Shown here in pieces: positions 54,746 through 64,000 of a stretch of DNA of 64,000 bases (positions within the stretch are counted from its first letter, which is position 1; each line of letters begins with the position of its first letter). The position numbers and the translations under genes were made by a program. The notes below the pieces were generated by a model. That model was not told the DNA's origin. It made no database searches and worked only from the letters and a program-made list of their open reading frames with translations. The stretch spans positions 25,649,324 through 25,713,323 of the forward strand of contig OZ024733.1 of the NCBI GenBank assembly GCA_964016875.1, in the 5' to 3' direction. The DNA comes from Fallopia convolvulus (lineage: Eukaryota; Streptophyta; Magnoliopsida; Caryophyllales; Polygonaceae).

Positions 54746-56597
54746 TTAGGAGCATACGAAGGTACAATGCTCAAAGGGACGTCTATCCAATGCTTTGGTG
54801 AGAATATCTGCTCTCTGCTCTTCAGTTCTATAGTGTTCCATTATAATGTTCCCTTGCTCAACATTGTCACGTAAAAAGTGATGACGAACGTCAATTGGCT
54901 TAGTACGTGAGTGATGAACGAGATTTTTGGAAATGTTTATGGTGCTAGTATTATCACATTTAAAGGGAACATGACCATAAGACATACCATAATCACTGAG
55001 TTGGTACTTAAGCCACAAGACTTAGGAACAACATGATGCAGCGACCACATATTTAGCTTCGTCCGTTGAGAGTGCCACAGAGTTTTGTTTCTTTGATCCC
55101 CATGACACGAGTCACTCTCCTAGGAACTGAGCCCTACCAGATGTGCTCTTCCTATCCACCTAATGACCAGCAAAGTCCGCATCTGAAAATGCAACAATCT
55201 CAAGGGAACTTCGCGTGGGTACCACGAGCATAAGTTGTCAATCCCTTTGAGGTACCTGAAAATTCTCTTCACCTCTTTAAGGTGTGATTCTTTGGGGTTA
55301 GCTTGAAAACGTGCCCACAAACACACCAAACATGATGTCAGGCCTACTAATTGTAAGGTAAAGGAGGGAACCAATCATACCTCGGTAGTTCCTTTGGTCC
55401 ATAACTATACCTTTTTCATCTATGTTCAGCTTTGAGTTGAAGAAACTAGAGTGTTGATCGGCCTTGAATTCTCCATCCCATACTTGGTTAGTATTTCCTT
55501 GATATACTTTTGTTGATTTATCTTTGTTCCCTCCTTAGTCTGAGTGATTTGGAGCCCCATGAAGAACGTAAGTTCCCTTATCAAGCTGAACTCATTAGAT
55601 CTTTAAACTTCTCAAAAAGTAAGGGATTAGTGGCACCAAAAACAATATCATCAACATACACTTGAACAATAAGAATATCTTTGGACTCTTTCTTAAGAAA
55701 AAGGGTCTTGTCAATGGAACCGCGAAGGTATCCATATGACAAGAGTAATTGTGCAAACCTGTCATACCAGGCTCTTGGGGCCTATTTGAGTCCGTTTAAA
55801 GAGCGCTAAAGAAAGTAGACGTGATCTGGAAAGTTTCCATCTTCAAATCCTGGCGGTTGAGCCACGTATACTTCTTCTTTCAAATGTCCATTAAGAAAGG
55901 TGGTCTTCACGTCCATCTGATAAAGCTTGAATTCATTGTGAGCTGCAAAGGCTATTAGGAGTCTGATCACTTAAATTCTAGCCACATGAGCGAAGGCCTC
56001 ATCATAGTTGATGCCTTCTTCCTGGTTGTACCCTTGAGCTACCAGCCTTTCCTTGTTTCTAGAAACAACTCCTGTATCATCTAGCTTGTTGCGGAACACC
56101 CACCGTGTTCCTATCACATTCTTTCCTTTTGGAGGAGGAACAAGCTTCCACACTTGGTTCCTTTCAAATTGGTTGAGCTCCTCTTGCATTACTACTATCC
56201 AATCTGGGTCTCTAAGATCTTCTTTGATGTTCTTAGGTTCCACCATTGAGACAAATGCATTGAAAGCATGGAAGTTTTGAAGTGATGATTGAGTTTTTAC
56301 CCCTTGGTCAAGAGGAGATATGATATTTCTGGGATTGATGTTGGTGAGATCTGTATCCTCCTCTTTGTTCCTATCATCACTATCATTGCATTCTTCTTGC
56401 AGATCCTCATCTTCTAGATGTTCTTCAACAGTTTCAATGTTTTCTGGTTCTTCATTCTCTACATTTAATGTGTTCCCTCTATGCTCTCCTTGGGTGCTTG
56501 ATTCAGGAATGTCTTTTGGTTGAGGAACTAGGGAACCCACTTGGGTGGCGTCTAGAGATTCGTCCAGTGAAGAGAGCTCACCCGACTCTTGAACCAT
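54746..56597 (-). pseudogene. copia pol remnant: reverse transcriptase and RNase H
   Basis: On the minus strand, 56597-55971 is open from an ATG and holds an acidic spacer (EEHLEDEDLQEECNDSDD), then the start of the RT: DPDWIVVMQEELNQFERNQV and the NKERLVAQGYNQEEGINYDE block. The catalytic YVDD is at 55658-55647. RNase H follows with HLKEVKRIFRYLKG (about 55290) and CDNTSTINISKNLVHHSRTK, then HHFLRDNVEQG and ADILTKALDRRPFE (55018-54746). Frames are broken between these blocks. These motifs are typical of Ty1/copia. The open frame begins about 140 bp downstream of the LTR TATA box. Confidence 0.85.
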
Positions 56598-56733
56598 CGT
56601 TGAGATTAGCTCGCCGCCGGGGACTTTTCACCAACTTGATGATCTTCAACTGAGACGCTCTCCAACTCTCTCGCTATTGTGTTTGGCAGTTTGTGAATTG
56701 TGAAAAGTGACTAGCAAAGACACTGTTGAAGGG

Positions 56734-56741
56734 TTTAAATA
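56734..56741 (-). promoter_or_regulatory. TATA box of the copia 5' LTR
   Basis: The minus strand reads CCTATTTAAACCC. The ATG of the pol remnant lies 137 bp downstream. No tRNA primer-binding site was recognised between them. Confidence 0.5.
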
Positions 56742-56809
56742 GGCGTGATGAGAAACCCTTATCCATTTGAGATATTTGTCCTAAATACCCTTTTTTCCTT
56801 ACTCTCCAA

Positions 56810-57203
56810 GTGTGATCCTTAAGGTTGACATGTGATTCTGATTTGAATTTTGAATTGTCAACTCTTGGATCACATCGAACCGTTGGATGGTCGTCGTCGC
56901 TCTGCTGCACATTCTGAAGCCTGAGACGCCCTTTTGTCTGATCGAGACATCATCCCTAAAAATGCGCTGAGATGTTGCTTTCTCGAATGCGCTGGCTCCC
57001 ATCCAAAGGGAACTCTCGTCCTCTCGGTTCCCTTGGCTTGGGAACTCTTCTTGATTTTGAGGGATTCTTGTTCTTCTTATCCAGTTCCCATCTTGTGGGA
57101 ACTTTGGTTCACTCAGTTCCCATTCTTGTGGGAACTCTTGTTCACTTTTGAGGTTGGTCGTATTCTTATCGCCGTTGCATTAGTTCCCATCCCCGGGGAG
57201 CAT
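56810..57203 (-). repeat. 5' LTR of the copia element, left part of a split copy
   Basis: Same order of motifs as 52697-53090, including GTTCCCATCTTGTGGGAACT. The match stops at about 57200, where CACTA-like sequence begins; the LTR resumes at 62702. Confidence 0.8.
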
Positions 57204-57720
57204 CACTACTACAAAATGACTTAAATACCCCGGGCTTTTCACCCTAAATACATCGGATCTCGCCCGGGGTAAAGGTTGTTGGGGTATTTGATCAGTATCC
57301 TAATACACCAGATACAATCTGAGTTATATACTCTCCTTAAATTTATCCTCCAATCTACTTATCCGGTGTATTAGCAATATTTAATACCCCGGATAATCTT
57401 TATCCGGTGTATATATGAGTATTAATTATCCGAGTTATTTAGTAACGAAAATACACAAGTTGTTGAAGTCCAGGGTATAATGTATGGGGTATATGCACCG
57501 GGTATAGATGTCTGGTGTATAATGGTTAGGGTATATACACCGGGTATTGATGTTCGGGGTATTATGTTTAGAGTATATACACCGAATGTTTGAACCCGGG
57601 ATATAATTGCATAGACATATACACCAGATTATTAATGTCCGATTTAATCACTTTTGAAGTGTTAGGCTTACAAAACTCAATATAATCTGGGTTAATGTCT
57701 CAGTTAATTGCTCTATATAT
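57204..57720. mobile_element. CACTA (EnSpm-type) terminus with subterminal repeats
   Basis: Begins CACTACTACAAAATGACTT, the standard plant CACTA terminus. It is followed by repeated subterminal motifs such as ATACACCGGGTAT, GGGGTATA and TATCCGGTGTAT in both orientations, on a roughly 50-60 bp period. The opposite terminus (GTAGTAGTG) was not found, so this copy is truncated or rearranged. Confidence 0.6.
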
Positions 57721-59041
57721 CACTAGTACAAAAAGTCTCTCGCATAGCACTTTTTCTATAGCATACATGGCGCTTTTTTTGGCGCATTAACGACAATTGC
57801 TTTAAAGAATATGGATGGTGCTTTTTTACAAAAAGTACCATGCATATAGTTTTTTTTATTAATATTTACTCAACACGGATGAAAAAGCGCCATGCTTCGA
57901 TTTACTTCAATCCATTTACAACCTAGCAAATTTACTGTAACAAAATTTCATTAAAATCAACTCATACAATTATATAAAATTCAATTCCACATATACATAC
58001 AAATCATCAATACATTAATCAATCAAATTTTCATGTATCTCCTCCAAAATAGAAGTTATACAATTTGAAAATTGGAATAAGGGATATAGTTAGTTGAAAT
58101 AACTAAACAAAAGGATGACATTAAACTTTTCCACCTGCAAGCTCCACATGACCAATGAAATAATAGCCACCTCAAAGATATTGCTAATGTTTGAGTTTTC
58201 TTCATCACTAATCTGTTTATCATACAAGAAAATGGCTAAGTAAGATGCCTAAACCCATATGTTAATAATATCATCTGAACTTAAACATCAATATCAACTA
58301 TAAGTAGTTAGGCAAAGCTAAACTTCATCTAAACACAATAATATAAGTAAATACCTGCAAGGACTAATAAGAGCAACTGAAACAGAATCCTTCCTGGTCA
58401 TAACCACCATTTCCATAAAATTGACCAGTTATGATCTAGGGGCGGAGGAATTATTATTGTTTTGATGGAGTGATGGGAGCATGCAAATAATAGAAGTATG
58501 CCCTCACCTAATGCCAAAAAGAAGACCTTTCAACCTACAATGTAAAAACCAAATTGATGCAGTCAAATCCACCAATACTCAAATGATAAAAAATACAATG
58601 ACAAATGCAGCCTAATCCACCAAAATGACATTTACAGTTGCATAATGAAGGACCAAACATAAGCAGAAACAAAGCCTATATTCAATGTACTTCAATAAGT
58701 TTATTGTTTCCCTTTAGGCTGAGATATAGTTGATCATGATCTAATATAATTGACTATTCACAAAAATTAGGATATCAAACAATTCTTACAATTCAATATA
58801 AATCTATGTCATACAAACATGATCGTTATCCTCATGGACCCAAACTAAAAAAATGTTATGAAATTAGGTCGGATATCTGCAAGTTATACAAAAAACCTCA
58901 AAACAAGTAATAAAAAATAGTACCTAAACTGAATTTGAACCCCTGTAAGACTGTAAAATCTTCAAACTAATCATATGCAAAAAGGTAAAATAATAAAATA
59001 TGACACAATAAATGGATATCTGTAAGTACTGATCAAGCAGC
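57721..59041. mobile_element. second CACTA-like terminus and AT-rich interior
   Basis: Starts CACTAGTACAAAAAGTCTCT with GGCGCTTTTTT and AAAAAGCGCCATG motifs in opposite orientation (57760-57900). Beyond 57950 it is AT-rich without coding. No right terminus was found. Confidence 0.5.
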
Positions 59042-59472
59042 TATACCTCAGCCTTTGAGTCAAAATCTGCGAGTCTTTGCTTGATGTCTTTAGCAATTGA
59101 AAAGAAGACCTCTTCCACATTCAAGTTCGTATTATCACTCTGTAACATATCATCTTTTCAGCACTAGTTTAAAGCCAAGAATTTTTTATATAATTTACCA
59201 ACACCCAAATAAATCACTTCACCGTTTCAAAGAACTTTATCCCATACTCATCAGCAAGGGCTTGACCTTTCGAAGTAGGAACAACCTACATAGAATCTCC
59301 ATCAATAATGGAAATAGAAAAACACCATCGTTGGATATAATATAAACAAGATAAAGTGTGATTACCCTTTTGCTTTCATCCATGTCTGCCTTGTTCCCCA
59401 CAAGAATCTTGTTAACATTATCATATGCATGTTGCTCAATATTACGAATCCAATTCCTTATATCTACATAGG

Positions 59473-60913
59473 TGATAACTTGCATTTAGAGCATGTTTAG
59501 GGTGCATATTAGATCATGTTTAGTTATGTAATTAGCTTGCAACTCGTTTTTCTAGGTTGTTTTTAGTTGTTTTGGTGAATTTTGTGGTTCGGTATCTACG
59601 CTTTGCAATTTTTGTATTTCAGGTCTGAAAGGAGAAAGAAACCGAACCATTCAAAGAAGTTAGGAAGTGAAAGATCATGAAGAGAAGTCAAGACAAGAGG
59701 TTCAAGGCCAAACAAGTCGGGATTTTTGCCCAAGAAAGAAGCCGAGTCAAAGAACAAGCCAAATAAGAGTTACCCTACCAAAATCACCCAAGGTAGTACC
59801 CGGGGTAACAGCCAGGGTAATGTCATCCGAGGACTACCCGACCGGGTAGTTGGTAGGGTAGTTGGTGGGGTAGTTCCCTGTGTTGGATTTGGACGAGATT
59901 TCTTGATTTATTTGTTTCCAAAAATACTTTTATCCTAGTTATCTATCTTTAAGAGATTTTTGGATTGGAGAACAAGTTTAGATTGGAATTTTCTCTCTCT
60001 CTCTTAGAACCCTAGTTGGAGATTGAAGACTTTGTTTTGATTTTGAGTTTGGATTTGCTGGATATTAATCAAGTTTGCTTGTTTCTTCAATCTGATATGT
60101 TTATTCTCATCATTGATTTGATTTCTTCTCTTTCCATGTCTAGCTAAACCCCAAATTCTAAGATTGGGGTGAACCCAATGATGTCTAGGTAGACTTATTT
60201 ATTAAATTGCACAGTCCGTTGTTTGAAGCTTTGTTTGATTCAATCCTAAATGCTTTATGCCCTAGTAATTTATTTGATTGAGAACTTGCCAAAGTTTGAG
60301 ACTAAAAGGTGAAAACTTTGATAAGTAGTCAGACAGGGAATTGAGACTGAAATGTACTTTTTCCTGTTGGAACCCTAGGATTTGAACATGAGTTTTCTGT
60401 ATTATGAAAGTATTTTGAATTCTCTTGTGGAATAGCAATTGTCATAGAAACCTTAGGGTTGGGTTGAGTTAGCAAGTCGCGAAAGCGGATGTTTATTCAA
60501 TTTAATCTTAAATTCTAAGTGCTTAAAGGTCTAGATTTTAATTTGCAAGTCACGAAAGTGGATGTTTAATTGAGTTTAGATACGTTTGTTAACATTTGAA
60601 AGAATTTGGCGGATACATTAGACAATTGCCTTAAAAAAAGTCATAATTAAGATTGTACAATCATCCTTTATAGTCTACCGAAGCATTATTGTGGTGATCC
60701 TTGATCTTAGAAGCCATTCTCTCATTGATTTGCCCATATTTACTTGTTTGTTTGCTTTAATTAGTTTCATAGCAAAAATCACAATTCAATCTTTTCTTAT
60801 TTTACGACTTAGTCTACTGATTTGACTACAATTAATACTACATAGTCCCAGAGTTCGACACCTTGGTATTACAACCGATCCCGTACTCTTGCGGGGTAGG
60901 ATTTGGCTTATCA
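59473..60913. mobile_element. solo LTR inserted in the Rab fragment
   Basis: Starts TGATAACTTGCATTTAG and ends GGCTTATCA, with TGATAA/TTATCA inverted termini. Flanks are ATAGG (59468-59472) and ACAGG (60914-60918), a 5-bp target duplication with one mismatch. It is about 1.44 kb, with no internal domain. Near 59800-59880 it has repeated GGTAGTTGGTAGGGTAGTT. The family is unidentified; long TGATAA-type LTRs suggest Ty3/gypsy. Confidence 0.6.
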
Positions 60914-61060
60914 ACAGGGAAGAAAAGCATGAATAACAGAAAATCAGCATTTTCATGTCAAATCAAAGAATCTGCCCATAAAGCATAAATCCTTGTCATA
61001 CAAGAAATAATTCAGAAAATCCAAATAAGTTAATGTGCAAAATTTAAAATTTTAGTCCAA

Positions 61061-61445
61061 CCAACAGGAAAATACATTTACAGTTATACTATATAACAAT
61101 AAAATTCACAGAAAGTGATATGAAGGAGTTACTGTTAAAAGATTATTCATCTGTAACATCATACACTAGCAGAATTCCCATAGCTCCACAGTAATAAGCT
61201 GCATCAGACAGAACAAGATTATATTGCTCGAAAGACATCAAAGAAAAAATACAAAAGGACGCAAAGAAGTAACAAATTCCATAAAGCAATTATTCGAGTA
61301 GCAACAAAGGGGAACAGAACCAGCAAGAGATACAATAAGATTATTTCCAGATTCATATAAAGGATGCATATCAAGACCTTGGACTTTTTTTGTATATGCT
61401 TTCAATACTGTGCATTGGAAAAGAGTTCCAATTTTATTCAAAATA
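61061..61445 (-). repeat. older or decayed copy of the Rab exon block (direct repeat)
   Basis: Matches 62377-62690 almost end to end. It contains the exon AAYYCGAMGILLVYDVTDE with Arg changed to Cys and a following stop (61206-61134). The two copies are about 1.3 kb apart in the same orientation. Confidence 0.8.
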
Positions 61446-62376
61446 CATCATTTATCGGGAAGCACCAAAAAGCATTAAGAATGATGAATGATGTGATATT
61501 AGAAGCTTGAGAAATGAGCCTTTATCCAACAACAAAAGTTTTTTGCCCTAGAAATCACTGGGATGGATCATACTACAGTATCATACAATTGGAAGTACAA
61601 TTGCAGCAGTATTAATAATAAGGATCATCAAGTTGTTTTAGAAGACCGACAAGCACTGATTGTTGATCTAAGACAAGTTGAGGGGGGGGGGGGAGAATCA
61701 AGTCAACTATGGCCTCATAATCTTGATTACGAAAGTTAAATTCACTCATTATTTCCCTACACTCTATTAGATATTACATCTCCAAATCTTTCTTTATCAA
61801 CAAGATTTTCAAACAATCACAAAGACAACAGAATTAATACAAGTTTCAAGAGATTTAATGGCTGACATGTCCAGAATCACAAAAGGAAAGGGCGTCAGAT
61901 CAGAATAGCCATTTGTTCGTGAGAGGTTTACAAACTACATTCGACAAAGTTAATGCCTGGCTTGTCTTACTATCAGCATAGAATAAATTAGCCTTGGAAT
62001 TTGCTATACAAAAAACCCCAGTTTTCAAAATAATTTATAGCTTGATCCATTCATCTTTACAACATCATATAGAGAATTAAATGAAGAAATTAACGTCATA
62101 AGCTAAAACAATAGTGCATAATGATTACCACAACATAGCATAGAAAATTCTAAATCTCAATGCACCACACTGTGCATTGCAAAAAGATAAAAGACATTGC
62201 AGCAAAATAGAAAAAGAACTACAAAATTTGGATTAACAGGATGCGTACGTTATCCTTGAAAAAAGAATGAGAATTTTCTTTCATTTTAGATTTTTATGGT
62301 GGATGATGTAAAAAATTCACTTGACGTATGAGATGATGATTATACCTGTTGTAATTGTTCGAAACCTTTCCTGCCC
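61446..62376. other. spacer between the duplicated Rab blocks
   Basis: AT-rich, with a G-run (10 G) at 61683-61692. No coding recognised. Probably intron sequence of the captured gene. Confidence 0.35.
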
Positions 62377-62690
62377 AACAGGAAAATCCATTTACAATTA
62401 TAACTATAACAATAAAGTTCACATAAGGTGATATGAAGGAGTTCCTGTTAAAAGATGATGGATCTGTAACATCGTACACCAGCAGAATACCCATAGCTCC
62501 ACGATAATAAGCTGCAGCAGACACAACAAGATTATATTGCCCGAAACACATTAAAGAAAAAATAAAAAAGGACACAAAGAACTAACAAATTCCATAAAGC
62601 AACTATTCGAGTAGCAACAAAGGGGAACAAAACTAGTAAGAGATATAATAAGATTATTTCCAGATTCATAGAAAGGATGCATGTTTCCCA
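62377..62690 (-). repeat. second copy of the Rab exon block (direct repeat)
   Basis: Direct repeat of 61061-61370. Includes the better-preserved exon AAYYRGAMGILLVYDVTDPS. It ends about 10 bp before copia LTR sequence resumes. Confidence 0.8.
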
Positions 62691-62701
62691 TGAGCTTCTT
62701 T

Positions 62702-62829
62702 AGCGACGCGCAACCTGTTAAAATGAAATACTTAGCAATAGGCATTAGTTCCCATGGTGTTTGTCATTATCAAAACTGAGGGCGTTGTTCCACTGTTAAT
62801 GAACGTGAGTTCCTAACACCGACTCAACA
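62702..62829 (-). repeat. 5' LTR of the copia element, right part
   Basis: AGCGACGCGCAACCTGTT through GACTCAACA matches 53104-53232 of the left LTR, including CATTATCAAAACTGAGGGCG. This gives the outer boundary of the element. Confidence 0.85.
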
Positions 62830-64000
62830 AGGCTCCATAACCCAACACTATGATCATCTTTTGTTGTATAGCACTACCCACTATAACTATATCCTTCTAA
62901 GAACTCTTCCTATCAGGTGGATCCTCTAGGGGGCTATCGCGAGTCGCTTCATCCACATGCATGCCATTGCTTGAGATTTGCTCGTCGGGCGAGTTCGCCG
63001 GAATGGAGGACGATGAGATAAAAGAGTGCTTTTAGAAGATAATGTTTTTCCTTTAGCTTTCAAAGAAGACTTAACCGGGTCAGTGACGAGCACTTTTATG
63101 TCGCTGTAAAAGCACTGTCAAAGAAATATCCTAACTTCCGAACCTAAATATAGTGGAAGCAAGGGTCGAACCCACATGGACTCAGATTACTTGTATTTAA
63201 GTAATATTACTAAGTGAAAGGTTTTTTATGATTTCAAACTATTTACCTAAATAAATCAAGCAAAGCAAATAAAACGATTAGAAATTCAAATATAGAGAAA
63301 AGCGTCCAACTAGTTTCTTATCCATTGCATACATGAGTTTTGATCCTTGATTATTCTTATTTCAATTTCCCTTGACTAATCTATTGTGAATTTATGGAAC
63401 TCAAGCTTAAAGTGGTTATTAATATACACTGTCTTTAACAACCTTTTAACCAATTAACCTAGAAAACCTTCTATGTCAAATTGATCATGCAAATAAGTTC
63501 AAAGCATTCAATAGAAACATAATTCATGAATTCCACCGTCTATTCATGAAGTTTTGTGATTGAATTCTCTTCCTTTGATTAACCTTATTCCAACGTGTAT
63601 AAGTTTAATCAAAGGATTCATCCATGAATAACCAAATTCCCCCATCTATTTAGTTACTCTAGTTGTAATTTAACCTAGAAATAGAATAGGTGATCAAACT
63701 ATTATAATCCTAAGCGAATTTAATCAATTAAGCATGGAGAAATTCAATCTAGTCAAGGCAAATAGAAATAATTCAAATCTCACAAACAATCATGCATACA
63801 ACTTCAACTAACTAGTTGTACATGAGAAAATTAGCTAGAATAAGACATTAAAGAAGAATTAAACTTACAAGAGTTTGATTTCTCTTCAATATTGCAAACT
63901 AGGGTTTTGTCTCCCAAGAATTCTCCAAATCAAATTAACGTAAAAGCAAAAGTAGTAGATAGCACATGTCTCCAAAGAAACCCTAAGAAAGTATTTATAT
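62830..64000. other. unresolved repeat-like region
   Basis: No coding was supported. GAAGCAAGGGTCGAACCCAC near 63150 is box-B-like and common in LTR-element leaders of plants, but no paired LTR is in the window. The sequence continues past the window end. Confidence 0.3.

Larger units (their letters stand above)
59047..62522 (-). pseudogene. captured RabE (Rab8-like) small GTPase gene exons with introns
   Basis: Four exon-like blocks on the minus strand keep splice signals. About 62520-62447: AAYYRGAMGILLVYDVTDPS (switch II side). 59463-59366: IRNWIRNIEQHAYDNVNK and the guanine-binding ILVGNKADMDESKR. 59285-59223: VVPTSKGQALADEYGIKFFE. 59139-59047: NTNLNVEEVFFSIAKDIKQR and LADFDSKAE. These match plant RabE1 GTPases, which act in Golgi-to-plasma-membrane traffic (family knowledge). 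The P-loop N-terminus and the prenylated Cys tail are absent, the SAK motif is lost, and a solo LTR lies in one intron. Intron retention shows DNA-level capture and not a retrocopy. It lies inside transposon DNA that split a copia LTR. Confidence 0.75.
52697..62829 (-). mobile_element. shortened copia retrotransposon, minus strand, with nested insertions
   Basis: The left LTR part (52697-53232) matches 56810-57200 plus 62702-62829. Both end on the plus strand in GACTCAACA, so the element starts TGTTGAGTC on the minus strand. A polypurine tract follows the left LTR (53233-53247). Between the LTRs lies only the reverse transcriptase/RNase H part of copia pol; gag, protease and integrase are missing. 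About 5.5 kb of other transposon DNA (57201-62701) split the right LTR. Confidence 0.8.

Overview
This window is nuclear DNA from a flowering plant, most probably a eudicot. The genes have spliced GT/AG introns, one is a plant-specific LEA gene, intergenic DNA is AT-rich, and most of the window is plant-type transposable elements (MITEs, Helitrons, a Pack-MULE, L1-type LINEs, copia and other LTR elements, CACTA termini). I cannot fix the species from sequence alone. No organellar or bacterial gene was seen.

Layout. 1-6672: a minus-strand LTR element without recognisable gag/pol that carries a possible two-exon gene. 7014-10580: LINE and LTR relics, with a hAT MITE that kept perfect target duplications. 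13583-16261: four different MITEs in a row. 16642-17642: an ABA/stress-type LEA group 4 gene with a G-box cluster. 19190-22150: a KHZ-type CCCH/KH RNA-binding protein gene (minus). 22805-24100: two LINE 3' ends, tail to tail. 24908-27869: a seven-exon NSE4 gene (minus), the kleisin of the SMC5/6 complex. 30989-32904: a Helitron. 33290-36426: a SANT plus bromodomain protein gene with a second Helitron in intron 2. 37085-45823: LINE relic, tandem repeats, a Pack-MULE holding a piece of a PI4K-gamma gene, a foldback element built of TTGTTCAT repeats, and a small hAT MITE. 46188-50364: a young 5'-truncated LINE with a 16-bp target duplication. 52697-62829: a shortened copia element on the minus strand whose right LTR was split by CACTA-like DNA carrying RabE (Rab8-like) gene exons, itself interrupted by a solo LTR. 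62830-64000: unresolved repeat-like DNA.

The four well-supported host genes (LEA4, KHZ, NSE4, SANT-bromodomain) form a gene island at about 16.6-36.4 kb, with transposons on both sides and in introns or proximal promoters. They do not form a pathway. The LEA and KHZ genes are neighbours as At5g06760 and At5g06770 are in Arabidopsis (from memory), which suggests old conserved gene order. I found no convincing new defence-like or enzymatic system. The least ordinary items are the spliced non-gag gene inside the first LTR element, the TTGTTCAT foldback element, the PI4K-gamma Pack-MULE, and the captured and internally duplicated RabE exons.
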